Below, piece after piece: positions 7,952 through 15,530 of a stretch of DNA of 21,421 nt. The stretch is from Actinomycetes bacterium (lineage in GTDB: Bacteria; Actinomycetota; Actinomycetes; Actinomycetales; Microbacteriaceae), in contig JAEWJG010000408.1 in NCBI GenBank assembly GCA_023386675.1, forward strand, positions 1 through 21,421, read 5' to 3'. Position 1 is the stretch's first letter. Every line of letters starts with the position of its first letter. The notes under the pieces were generated by a model. The model did not search any database and was not told the DNA's origin. It saw only the letters and a list, made by a program, of their open reading frames with translations. Made by a program: the position numbers and the translations under genes.

Positions 7952-9766
7952 ATGACTCCGCAGATCGTGATCACGTTGTCGGTGATCGTGCTGGCGATGG
8001 CCTTCTTCATCTGGAACCGGTTCCCTGCCGCCGTCGTCGCGATCGGAGCCTCCCTGGTGCTCTGCCTCACCGGGGTGATCACGGTGCCGGAGACGTTGAG
8101 CGGCTTCGGCGACCCGGTGGTCATCTTGATCGTGGCGCTCCTGGCGATCGCCGTCGGACTCGAGAACGCGGGCGTCGGGGTGTGGGCCGGTCAGCTGCTG
8201 CTGCAGCGCACGGGCGGCAACCCCACGGCACGCCTCGTGGCGATCATGGTGGTCGCCGCGGTGTTCAGCGGGCTCATCGGGATGAACGGCGCCGTCGCCG
8301 CGATGCTCCCGGTCGCCGTGCTGGTCGCCGTGCGCACTGGCACGCCCACCTCGAAGCTGATGATCCCGCTGGCGTTCGCCTGCCTGACCGGCGCGAAGCT
8401 CACGCTCCTCGGCAGCCCGGTCAACGTCATCGCCGCGACGCAGGCCGACGAGGCGGGCGTCGGCCACATCGGCTTCTTCGAGTGGGCGCTCCTCGGCATC
8501 CCGCAGCTCGCCGGCACGATCGCGATCACGGTCCTGCTGGGGCGGTTCCTGCTGCCGGAGCGGCACAGCCGGTCGATCCCGGCGGACTTCAGCGAGCATG
8601 CGGTCACCCTCGTGGAGCAGTACCGGCTCGAGGACGGATTGCACTGGCTGCGCGTCCGCGCCTCCTCACCCCTGGTCCGGGCGCAACCGGCCACGCTCGA
8701 CCTCGCGCCGTACCCGGGCGTGCAGCTCGTGGGATTCCGTGGCGAGGACGGCTCGGCGCCTCCCGCCGACGAGCTGCTCGCGGTCGGCGACCAGGTGCTG
8801 GTACGCGGTGACGGGACCGAGGTCGGACGCCTGGCCGCCGAGCTCCATCTCGGCATTCGCTCGTCAGCCGATGTCGGACCCGTCGCCGACTCCCTGCTCG
8901 GCCGCGACGCGGGGCTCGCGGAGGTCGTCATCCCGCCGCGATCGCCGATGATCGGCCGCTCCCTGTTCCCCGGCATGACCACCGAGGACGGCGGCCTGCA
9001 GATCCTCGCCGTGCAGCGGGGCGGCGACGATGTGCGTGAGACGCCGGTCGACGTGCGAGCCGGCGACCATCTCCTCCTGCACGGCGACTGGAGGGCGCTC
9101 GACACCTACCTGGCCGACCCGCAGGTGCTGGTCGTCGACTCCCCCGACGCCGTGAAACGGCAGACGGTCGCCTTGGGGCGCGGTGCTCCCGCGGCCCTCG
9201 CCATCCTGGCGCTGCTCGTGCTGCTGCTCGCCTTCGACCTCGTTCCGCCGGCGATCGCGGCGGTGCTGTGCGCGGCCTTGATGGTCGTCTTCCGGGTGGT
9301 GCGTCTGCCGGACCTCTACCACCGGATCGACTGGAACACGCCCATCCTGATCGGCGCCATGATCCCACCGGCGATCGCGATGACCACCAGCGGGGCCGCC
9401 GCGCTGATCGGAGACCAGGTGGTCGGCGCGCTCGGCGGGAGCGGGCCGCTCGTCGTGCTGGCCGGGCTGTTCCTCGTCAGCGCACTCGTCAGCCAGTTCA
9501 TCTCGAACACGTCGGCAGCACTGGTGATGATCCCGATCGGGGTCGCGACGGCGGCAGAACTCGGCGTCTCGGCGCTGCCCATGCTGCTGGCGGTCGCTAT
9601 GGGGGCGAGCGCGTCCTTCCTGACCCCTTTCGCGAACGGGGTCAGCCTGATGGTCTACGGGCCTGGCGGCTACCGCTTCGGCGACTTCTGGCGGCTGGGA
9701 CTGGTCGTCCTGGCGTGGACGCTCGTCGTGACGGTCGTGATCGTGCCGCTGGTGTGGCCGTTCTGA
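7952..9766 (+). CDS. SLC13/DASS-type permease with two internal RCK_C (TrkA-C) domains
   Basis: 604 residues. An N-terminal block of about six helices (1-205) is followed by a soluble insert (about 210-405) with two RCK_C-like modules (one around LAPYPGVQLVGFRGEDG, the other around PMIGRSLFPGMTTEDGGLQILAVQRGG). A second membrane block of about six helices closes the protein. Substrate-site hairpins are visible: LLGSPVNVI in the first half and FANGVSLMVYGPGGYR in the second, with FISNTSAALVMIP between. These fit the divalent anion/Na+ symporter family (CitT, SdcS and sulfate-type relatives). The ATG at 7952 follows GAGGAGG at a rather long 11-base spacing. As last gene of the cluster it probably brings in a di- or tricarboxylate or sulfate-like anion linked to the GGT. 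RCK_C domains usually sense small ligands. Confidence 0.88.
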   Translation: MTPQIVITLSVIVLAMAFFIWNRFPAAVVAIGASLVLCLTGVITVPETLSGFGDPVVILIVALLAIAVGLENAGVGVWAGQLLLQRTGGNPTARLVAIMVVAAVFSGLIGMNGAVAAMLPVAVLVAVRTGTPTSKLMIPLAFACLTGAKLTLLGSPVNVIAATQADEAGVGHIGFFEWALLGIPQLAGTIAITVLLGRFLLPERHSRSIPADFSEHAVTLVEQYRLEDGLHWLRVRASSPLVRAQPATLDLAPYPGVQLVGFRGEDGSAPPADELLAVGDQVLVRGDGTEVGRLAAELHLGIRSSADVGPVADSLLGRDAGLAEVVIPPRSPMIGRSLFPGMTTEDGGLQILAVQRGGDDVRETPVDVRAGDHLLLHGDWRALDTYLADPQVLVVDSPDAVKRQTVALGRGAPAALAILALLVLLLAFDLVPPAIAAVLCAALMVVFRVVRLPDLYHRIDWNTPILIGAMIPPAIAMTTSGAAALIGDQVVGALGGSGPLVVLAGLFLVSALVSQFISNTSAALVMIPIGVATAAELGVSALPMLLAVAMGASASFLTPFANGVSLMVYGPGGYRFGDFWRLGLVVLAWTLVVTVVIVPLVWPF

Positions 9767-9802
9767 GGCGAGCCGCGGCCGTTTCGGCGACGCCCGTCCT
9801 CT

Positions 9803-10558
9803 TCACCGCAGCAGTTCGCCCAGCCTGTCGAGCTGCTGGCTCCAGCCGGGCTCCAGCCCGGCGAGCATCTCCGCCGCACCGTCGGCCCCTTCCGCGGTGA
9901 TGTGCACGCGCAGCGCCGTGCCGTCGCCGTCGGGATCGAACCGGGCATCCACCGCCACGTCGACGTACGGCCGGCCGGCCGTGTCGACCGGCGAGAGGTC
10001 GAACACGATCCGGCGCCCGGGGTCGACGGAGCGCACGATCCCGGCCGATGTGTATTCGGCACCGTCGCCCTCGCGCAGCACCAGCTCGACGGGAGCATCC
10101 CGATGGGGTGAGACCGCACAGCGGAGCACCTCGAAGTGCCGGGGAGCCCACCACCGCGCCGCCTCCCCCGGGTCCGTCCAGGCGCGCCACACGACATCCG
10201 GCCGCGCCGCGAGGGTGCGATCGAGCCGGATGTCGACCGTCGAGCCGACGGACCGGACGGAGGCCGCGTACCGCTCCAGCGCGACGTCGTCGGGTGTGGC
10301 GGTCGCCAGAGCGCCCAGCCAATCGGCGAGCTCCCGCAGGGCGTCCCTGTCGATCCGCGCAAGACGACGACGACCGAGCCGCTCGATGTCGAGGACGCCG
10401 ACGGACTCCAGCAGCTGCAGGTGCTTCGTCGTCTGCGGTTGCAGCGCGCCGATCGCGCTCGCCACCTCCCCCACCGTGCGCGGCCCGGCGGCGAGCAGGC
10501 TCAGGATGCGGAACCGCGTCGGCTCCCCGATCGCTGCCAGCGCCTGCTGAACATCCAT
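9803..10558 (-). CDS. ArsR-type HTH regulator fused to an SRPBCC (AHSA1/START-like) domain
   Basis: 251 residues from the ATG at 10558, preceded by AGAGGGG; an ATG seven codons upstream overlaps the promoter and lacks an SD. Residues about 3-85 form a winged helix: GEPTRFRILSLLAAG, then EVASAIGALQPQTTKHLQLL as the HTH with its recognition helix near 41-51, then a wing (ERLGRRRLARI). Residues about 105-250 are an AHSA1-type SRPBCC fold (RTLAARPDVVWRAWTDPGEAARWWAP), a hydrophobic ligand pocket. No Cys pair of metal-sensing ArsR proteins is present, so the likely signal is a small hydrophobic ligand bound by the C-terminal domain. It is divergent from another SRPBCC gene and probably represses both from the shared dyad. 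Confidence 0.88.
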   Translation of the reverse strand: MDVQQALAAIGEPTRFRILSLLAAGPRTVGEVASAIGALQPQTTKHLQLLESVGVLDIERLGRRRLARIDRDALRELADWLGALATATPDDVALERYAASVRSVGSTVDIRLDRTLAARPDVVWRAWTDPGEAARWWAPRHFEVLRCAVSPHRDAPVELVLREGDGAEYTSAGIVRSVDPGRRIVFDLSPVDTAGRPYVDVAVDARFDPDGDGTALRVHITAEGADGAAEMLAGLEPGWSQQLDRLGELLR

Positions 10559-10570
10559 CTCGGTCCCCTC

Positions 10571-10598
10571 TTGACACATTCGTTGTTACGAATATATC
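10571..10598 (+). promoter_or_regulatory. Sigma-70-type promoter of the SRPBCC gene, overlapping the divergent regulator promoter
   Basis: A perfect -35 box TTGACA (10571-10576) is followed after 16 bases by TATATC (10593-10598). Transcription would begin near 10605, giving a leader of about 35 bases before the ATG at 10641. The opposite strand has TTGCGT (10619-10614), 17 bases, TATATT (10596-10591), directed at the ArsR-SRPBCC gene. The two -10 regions overlap. The AT-rich stretch stands out in GC-rich surroundings. Confidence 0.6.
10578..10593. promoter_or_regulatory. Putative ArsR-SRPBCC operator (perfect dyad)
   Basis: ATTCGT, 4-base spacer TGTT, ACGAAT: a perfect 6-bp inverted repeat. 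It fills the spacer between the -35 and -10 boxes of the plus-strand promoter and overlaps the -10 of the minus-strand promoter. A dimer bound here would block both genes, the usual arrangement for an autoregulated ArsR repressor. The binding protein is inferred from adjacency. Confidence 0.55.
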
Positions 10599-10640
10599 GT
10601 CTCGCTCGTACCGACGCAATCCGACCGAGAGGACAGGACG

Positions 10641-11105
10641 ATGAAGACCATCGAACGAACCGTGACCGCCTCGCCAGAGGCCGTGTGGGAGCTCTGGACC
10701 ACCGCCGACGGCATCTCCCGCTGGTGGGCGCCGGAGGGTTTCCGCACCGACGTCGACCGCATCGACCTCCGCCCGGACGGCGAGCTCGTCTACACGATGA
10801 CCGCGGAGGATCCCGCCCAGGTGGCCTTCATGGAAGAGAACGGCCTGCCCCTCAGCACGCAGGCGCGCAAGGTCTTCACCGAGGTCCGGAAGCCCACCCG
10901 CCTCGCCTACCGGTCACTCATCGACTTCGTGCCGGACCATGAGGCCTACGAGCAACTGACGGTCGTGGACCTCGAGCCGGCCGGCGACAGCACCCGCGTG
11001 GTGATGCAGGTGGAGGAGCTGCACGACGATGTCTGGACCGAGCGGCTCCTCGCCGGCCGCGCCAACGAGCTGGACAACTTGGCCCGACTCGTCGCAGCGC
11101 GATGA
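10641..11105 (+). CDS. SRPBCC domain protein (AHSA1 / START-like)
   Basis: 154 residues from an ATG preceded by GAGAGGACAGG. The whole protein is one SRPBCC/AHSA1 fold: an N-terminal strand with the family-typical start ERTVTASPEAVWELWTTADG, then ISRWWAPEGF, then strands with DLRPDGELVYTM, and a long C-terminal helix (WTERLLAGRANELDNLARLV). These proteins enclose a hydrophobic pocket that binds lipophilic ligands or acts in hydrolase/cyclase-type chemistry; the ligand is not predictable here. It is soluble and has no signal peptide. It is divergent from the ArsR-SRPBCC fusion, to whose C-terminal half it looks similar (shared RWWAP motif), suggesting that regulator and effector recognise related ligands or arose by duplication. 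Confidence 0.88.
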   Translation: MKTIERTVTASPEAVWELWTTADGISRWWAPEGFRTDVDRIDLRPDGELVYTMTAEDPAQVAFMEENGLPLSTQARKVFTEVRKPTRLAYRSLIDFVPDHEAYEQLTVVDLEPAGDSTRVVMQVEELHDDVWTERLLAGRANELDNLARLVAAR

Positions 11106-11149
11106 ATCCATCCGCACCGATGCGCTCCGCCTCCGGTGCCGGTCGTCGA

Positions 11150-11962
11150 TCAGAGCACCTCCAGCGGCACCTTTCGAGGCGGACGAGGGAACAGACGGTC
11201 GAGAGCCGCCAGCTCGGCGGGCGTGAACGTCACATCCATGGCGGCCCGGTTGTCGAGGACGTGCTCACGGGTCGACGCCTTGGCCACGACGAGGACGTCG
11301 GGATGACGCAGCGCCCAGGCGATGGCGATCTGGGCTGAGGTGAGACCCTTGGCCTCCGCCAACGACGCCAGCATCGGGGTGCGGAGGAGGCTGCCGTGGC
11401 CGATCGGCGAGTACGACATCAGCGGGATGCCGGCGTCCCGGCACCACGGGAGCAAGTCGATCTCGGGTCCGCGGGTTTCGAGGTTGTAGAGCACCTGGTC
11501 GGTGGCGACATGCTCGCCACCCGGCACCGCGACGAGTTCGTCCATGTCCGTGGTGTCGAAGTTGCTGACACCCCACGACCGGATGAGCCCCTCCCGGAGC
11601 AGATCCTCGAATCCCTCGACCGTCTCGTGCAGGGGATGGCGCCCCCGCCAGTGCAGCAGGTAGAGGTCGAGGTGGTCGGTGCCCAGCCGGCGGAGGCTCG
11701 CCCGGCACGCCTCCCCCATCCGTCGGCGGTCGGCGTTGGTCGGCAGCACCTTGCTGATCAGGTAGACGTCGTCGCGGCGGCCGGCGATGGCTTCACCCAC
11801 CAGGAGTTCTGACGCGCCGTCGCCGTACATCTCGGCGGTGTCGATGGTGGTGAGGCCGACGTCGATGCCGGTCCGCAACGCATCCAGTTCGCTGTCATGG
11901 CGCGACGGATGCTCGCCCAGGTACCACGTGCCCTGGCCGAGACGGGATCGGGTCGTCTCCAT
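11150..11962 (-). CDS. Aldo/keto reductase, YeaE-like
   Basis: 270 residues forming an NADPH-dependent TIM barrel that reduces aldehydes or ketones. The catalytic tetrad is visible: D41 and Y46 in TIDTAEMYGDG, K71 in YLISKV, H104 in YLLHWRG. The cofactor end (VVAKASTREHVLDNRAAMDV) is near residues 226-245. The pattern YLLHWRG, WGVSNFDTTDM, ATDQVLYNLETRG and DLLPWCRDAGIPLMSYSP resembles E. coli YeaE, a methylglyoxal reductase, so a detoxification role is likely but unproven. The ATG at 11962 has only a poor SD. It converges with the SRPBCC gene (44 bases between stops) and lies 70 bases after the stop of the Nramp gene on the same strand, so read-through from that gene is possible. Confidence 0.9.
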   Translation of the reverse strand: METTRSRLGQGTWYLGEHPSRHDSELDALRTGIDVGLTTIDTAEMYGDGASELLVGEAIAGRRDDVYLISKVLPTNADRRRMGEACRASLRRLGTDHLDLYLLHWRGRHPLHETVEGFEDLLREGLIRSWGVSNFDTTDMDELVAVPGGEHVATDQVLYNLETRGPEIDLLPWCRDAGIPLMSYSPIGHGSLLRTPMLASLAEAKGLTSAQIAIAWALRHPDVLVVAKASTREHVLDNRAAMDVTFTPAELAALDRLFPRPPRKVPLEVL

Positions 11963-12032
11963 GGACGGAGGCTACGCCCACCGCGGACCGATGACCAGAC
12001 GACCCCGCTTGAGCCTCAGCAGTCGACCGTCA

Positions 12033-13466
12033 CTACCCGCCACTGATGGTGAACCAGATGCCGTAGACACCGGCCAGGCACATGATGAGGGTGGTCGCCC
12101 AGCCGATGGTGGTGGCGAGTCTCCCGTTACGGTGGTCGCCCATGATGCGTCTGTCGCGGGAGATCAGCATCATCACGATCAGGAACGGGCCGGCGGCGAT
12201 GCCGTTGACGATCGCGCTCAGGACGAGCAGCCCGATCGGGTCGGTGGACACGACGGCGAGGATGGTGCCGCCGATCATTCCGACACCGAGGAGGATGTAG
12301 AACAGGGGCGCGCGCCGGGGGCTCCGATCCAGGCCCCAGTTCTTGTTCATCAGCCCGGCGAGGCCGGCGGCCCCCGAGGCCGCGAGCACGGGGACGGCGA
12401 GCACGCCCGACCCGATGAATCCGATCGCGAACAACATCGTCGCGTAGCTGCCGGCGATCGGCTGGAGCGCTTTGGCCGCCTCTGCAGCGCTTGTCACCGT
12501 CTTGTGATGTGCGCCGAGCGTGGCAGCAGAGGCGGCCATGATCGCGAACATGATCAGAACGCTGAAGGCCATGCCGGTGAACACATCCACACGCCCGTTG
12601 CGCAGACGACGTCGCGCCTCCGGCGCCGGGCGATCATCCAGGGCGGGTGCTCGATCGCCGCCGCGCCTTTCGGCTCGGAGCTCCTCCACGCGCTGCGCGG
12701 ACTGCCAGAAGAACATGTACGGGGAGATGCTGGTGCCCAGGACACCGACGATGAGCCCCCAGTAGGCAGGGCCGAACTGGATGTGGGCGCCGACCAGACC
12801 GCGGCCGACATCCGCCCAGTCGACATTGGAGACGAAGAGCACACCGACGTAGAGCAGCAGCACGATGCACAACCACTTGAAGACGTTCCCGATGAGCGCG
12901 AACGATCCGGCGACCACGGTCGCGGCGATCGCCACCCCGGCGATGATGCTCCACAGGAATGCGGGACCCGCGTGCAGCAGCGTCATCCCCTGTCCGATCG
13001 CGTTCAGATCCGCGGCGAGGTTCAGACAGTTCGCCGCGATCAACGCGACCATCAGCACGCCCAGCGCGATCCGCACTCCCCTGCTGAACTTGCGGCGGAT
13101 CAGCATCCCGAGGCTGTCCCCTGTCGCCAACGCCATCCGGTCGCAGATCTCCTGGACGGCCATCATCAACGGCAACGTCAGCGGCACCGTCCACAGCATG
13201 CTGTTGCCATAGGTGGCACCCGCTTGCGAGTAGGTCGCCACGCCGGACGGGTCATCGTCAGCGGCACCGGTGACGAGGCCGGGGCCGAGGACTCCGAAGA
13301 AGCGCCGAAGCGGGCCCTTCTTGTTCTCTTCGCCGGGCTGATCGCCGGTGCCCGCGTCGAGCTCGGGTGGCACCCCCTGGGGCGGCTGCTCCTGGGGTGA
13401 CTCCTGAGCTGAATCGGTGATCTCCGACAATCCTGTGCCTTCCTGCTCCCGCGCCGTCGCGGCCAC
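12033..13466 (-). CDS. Nramp-family divalent metal transporter with non-canonical metal-binding motifs
   Basis: 477 residues from a GTG at 13466. A TTG at 13430 has a better SD (GGAAGG, 7-base spacing) and may be the true start, giving 465 residues. A polar Glu/Gln/Pro-rich tail (about 1-52) precedes roughly 11 helices. Helix 1 holds TGAADDDPSGVATYSQ (D72-P-S-G75) where classic Nramp/MntH has DPGN. Helix 6 holds GTSISPYMFFWQ (S248-P-Y250) where classic members have MPH. The Asn and Met that bind transition metals are therefore absent. A charged loop of about 30 residues (ELRAERRGGDRAPALDD) interrupts the middle. The protein belongs to the Nramp superfamily, but Mn2+/Fe2+ specificity should not be assumed; Mg2+ or another cation is possible. 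Confidence 0.87.
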   Translation of the reverse strand: MAATAREQEGTGLSEITDSAQESPQEQPPQGVPPELDAGTGDQPGEENKKGPLRRFFGVLGPGLVTGAADDDPSGVATYSQAGATYGNSMLWTVPLTLPLMMAVQEICDRMALATGDSLGMLIRRKFSRGVRIALGVLMVALIAANCLNLAADLNAIGQGMTLLHAGPAFLWSIIAGVAIAATVVAGSFALIGNVFKWLCIVLLLYVGVLFVSNVDWADVGRGLVGAHIQFGPAYWGLIVGVLGTSISPYMFFWQSAQRVEELRAERRGGDRAPALDDRPAPEARRRLRNGRVDVFTGMAFSVLIMFAIMAASAATLGAHHKTVTSAAEAAKALQPIAGSYATMLFAIGFIGSGVLAVPVLAASGAAGLAGLMNKNWGLDRSPRRAPLFYILLGVGMIGGTILAVVSTDPIGLLVLSAIVNGIAAGPFLIVMMLISRDRRIMGDHRNGRLATTIGWATTLIMCLAGVYGIWFTISGG

Positions 13467-13627
13467 AGCGAACCTATCCCGCGCCGGCGGCTCGACACGC
13501 AGACGAACGCTGAGAGTCCGAGAAGGTCGCGCTGCTCGTGTGCGCGGGATCGCGCACGTCGTCCCGGCGCGCCGCGCATCTGGTCGCCGCCTCGGCGATG
13601 TCGGTGGGTGCCCGCAGGGTGGTCGGT

Positions 13628-14335
13628 ATGACGACCATCCTGGTACCGCCGCTGCTGTGCTCGCCCCAGGTGTACTCGCCGGTGCTGGACACGGTGTGGT
13701 CCTTCGGCGCGGTGACCGTCGCCGACACTCGTCGAGACACGACCCTCGCCGGCATGGCGGCGCGTCTGCTCCGCGACGCGCCTGAGCGGTTCACGCTCAT
13801 CGGGGTCAGCATGGGCGGATACGTCGCGCTCGAGGTCATGCGTCAAGCGCCCGAGCGTGTGGAAGGCCTCGCGCTGGTCAGCACCTCCGCCCGCGCGGAC
13901 ACGCCCGAACAACGCGATGCGCGGACTCGTCAATCCGCCTTGGTCCGAGCCGGCCAGTTCGACGCGCTCGTCGATGCGGCTTTCCGCGGGGTCGTCGCCG
14001 AACGGAACGAGACCGATACGCGGCTGAAGGACGTGTGGCGCGCGATGGCGGAAGCGGTGGGACAGGACGCGTTCCTGCAGCAGCAGGACGCGGTGATGCA
14101 GCGCCGTGACTCGCGCGACCTCCTTCCGGCGATCCACTGCCCGACTGTGGTGCTCCACGGTGCCGAGGACCGCCTGATCCCGCCCGCCGACGGACGCGAA
14201 GTGGCCGAGATGATCCCGGGCGCGGAATTCCGGATGATCGAGAGAGCCGGTCATTTCCTGCTCCTCGAAGAGCCCGCATCGGCCGACGCCGCCCTGCACG
14301 CGTTCCTGAGCACCGTCCACGATCACCACCACTGA
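13628..14335 (+). CDS. Alpha/beta hydrolase
   Basis: 235 residues starting at the ATG at 13628, preceded by AGGGTGG. The frame is open 90 bases upstream, but that extension is Arg/Ala-rich and lacks fold features. The catalytic triad is clear: nucleophile S61 in the elbow GVSMGGYVA, acid D181 in VVLHGAEDRLIPP, and H209 in ERAGHFLLLEEP. Spacing and total length fit small esterase or lactonase-like members of the fold. There is no signal peptide, so it is cytosolic. A cap of about 60 residues (105-165) lies between strands. It is divergent from the Nramp gene across 161 bases. The substrate cannot be predicted from sequence alone. The C-terminus ends in an unusual run, DHHH. Confidence 0.9.
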   Translation: MTTILVPPLLCSPQVYSPVLDTVWSFGAVTVADTRRDTTLAGMAARLLRDAPERFTLIGVSMGGYVALEVMRQAPERVEGLALVSTSARADTPEQRDARTRQSALVRAGQFDALVDAAFRGVVAERNETDTRLKDVWRAMAEAVGQDAFLQQQDAVMQRRDSRDLLPAIHCPTVVLHGAEDRLIPPADGREVAEMIPGAEFRMIERAGHFLLLEEPASADAALHAFLSTVHDHHH

Positions 14336-14349
14336 TCGTGCAGCCGTCG

Positions 14350-14619
14350 TCACCCGCTCGGATGCGGGTTCGGCGGCCCGTCCCAGTAGCCGTGCGCCAC
14401 GTTGTTGTCGTACCGAACGAGATCGTCCGCGCGCTCCAGCGACGGGCACACGGCCATCAGCCGGCGCTTGTCGGCCTCCAGGTCCCAGCGGATCACCAGG
14501 TACTGATCGCGCCCGCGCCGGTCGGTGTACCGGCGGATCACCGCCTTCGGCACGACCGGGTCGTCGCGCATCACCAGCCAGGTGTCCCTGTCGTAGCGGA
14601 TGGGCTTCGGACGCGTCAC
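14350..14619 (-). CDS. Hypothetical protein, 89 aa, orphan
   Basis: A soluble basic protein of 89 residues starting at a GTG at 14619. The frame extends upstream to 14841, but that part overlaps the divergent promoter region and reads as low-complexity sequence. Visible elements are RPKPIRYDRDTWLVMRDD, PKAVIRRYTDRRGRDQYLVIRWDL, then LMAVCPSLERADDLVRYDN. This looks like a small alpha/beta fold with many Arg and Trp; I recognise no named family. No SD is evident, so it may be translated from a very short leader. A LexA-like dyad lies 9-24 bases upstream of the GTG. It converges with the hydrolase (14 bases between stops) and is divergent from the PAP2 gene. Confidence 0.7.
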   Translation of the reverse strand: MTRPKPIRYDRDTWLVMRDDPVVPKAVIRRYTDRRGRDQYLVIRWDLEADKRRLMAVCPSLERADDLVRYDNNVAHGYWDGPPNPHPSG

Positions 14620-14627
14620 GTGAACAT

Positions 14628-14643
14628 TAGAACATATCTTCGA
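14628..14643. promoter_or_regulatory. LexA-like (SOS) box candidate
   Basis: Minus strand: TCGAAG, ATAT, GTTCTA. Actinobacterial LexA sites have TCGAAC, four bases, GTTCGA; ten of the twelve defined positions match. It lies directly upstream of the GTG of the 89-aa gene, where a bound repressor would block transcription. Longer flanking arms ACATT and AATGT (14624-14628 and 14643-14647) add further symmetry. With two mismatches it could be coincidental. Confidence 0.35.
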
Positions 14644-14750
14644 ATGTCCGGACGACCGTGTCACTCCCCCGGCCGACGGTTCCCGGGTACAGTGCATGGA
14701 GCCCGCCAAACGGGTCGCCGTTGCTCGCCGTCCCGAAAGGCCCGAATCCT

Positions 14751-15530
14751 GTGCCCGCAGCCGCAGACCTCCGAACGAGCCGCCTGTCCGACTGGAACCG
14801 GCGGTTCGTGGTCGAAGAGCGCTACCTCCCTGTCGAGGCACGCCGACGCCTGTACCTGACCTCCGTCGTACTGGTGGTCGTGGGCCTCACGGCCTTCGTC
14901 CTGCTCGCCGTCAACGTCATGACCCACACCGGCTACGAGCGACTGGATGTCCCGGTCGAGCGCTGGTTCAACGCGCAGCGGTCGGCGGAGACGACCGGGT
15001 TCATGACCGTGCTCGCGATCATCTTCGGACCGGTCGCCATGCCCGTCATCGTGCTCATCACCGTGATCGTGTGGTCGCTGCTGGCACGACATTTGTGGCG
15101 GCCGCTGCTCCTGGCGGCCGGGATGCTGACCGGCGTCCTGCTGGCGGGAATCCTGGCACCGCTGATCAAGCACCCGCGGCCACCGCTCGCCCTCATGCTG
15201 ATGGGACCCGACCACTCGTACTCGTTCCCGTCAGGGCACGTGCTCGGCGCCTCCGACTTCTTCCTGCTCCTGGCGTTCCTGCTGGCGAGCCGCATCCAGA
15301 AGCCCTGGTTCACGGTCACGGCGTTCGCCGTCGCGGCGGCGCTGATCGTGCTGCAGGTCGCCAGCCGCCTGTACCTCGGGTACCACTGGATCAGCGACAC
15401 CACGAGCTCCGTCGCCCTGTCGCTGGCGGTCGTCGGTGCGGTGATCGCGCTCGACACCCGCCGCACGGTCCGGGTCGAGGGTGAGAAGGTCGAAGGCGAG
15501 CTCTCGCAGCCGCAGGTGGACGGCACATGA
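14751..15530 (+). CDS. PAP2-family membrane phosphatase
   Basis: 259 residues from a GTG at 14751, preceded by GAAAGG; the frame is open to 14658, but that extension is Pro-rich and overlaps a likely -10 (TACAGT). Six hydrophobic helices carry the phosphatidic acid phosphatase type 2 signature: K140-H-P-R143-P (a shortened first motif), S158-F-P-S-G-H163 and S-R206 x5 H212 x3 D216. The family hydrolyses lipid phosphates such as phosphatidate or undecaprenyl pyrophosphate on the outer face of the membrane. The His residues serve as nucleophile and general base. The stop overlaps the next start (ATGA), so the DUF1206 gene is translationally coupled. Its substrate in this organism is not known; a role in envelope lipid recycling is inferred. 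Confidence 0.9.
   Translation: MPAAADLRTSRLSDWNRRFVVEERYLPVEARRRLYLTSVVLVVVGLTAFVLLAVNVMTHTGYERLDVPVERWFNAQRSAETTGFMTVLAIIFGPVAMPVIVLITVIVWSLLARHLWRPLLLAAGMLTGVLLAGILAPLIKHPRPPLALMLMGPDHSYSFPSGHVLGASDFFLLLAFLLASRIQKPWFTVTAFAVAAALIVLQVASRLYLGYHWISDTTSSVALSLAVVGAVIALDTRRTVRVEGEKVEGELSQPQVDGT

Noticed and set aside
13538..13627. Longer N-terminus for the alpha/beta hydrolase
   Set aside because: The extension is Arg/Ala-rich and the family fold begins right at MTTILVPP, which has its own SD.
14658..14750. Upstream GTG start for the PAP2 gene
   Set aside because: No SD, Pro/Ser-rich extension without membrane features, and it overlaps a promoter-like TACAGT; the GTG at 14751 has GAAAGG upstream.
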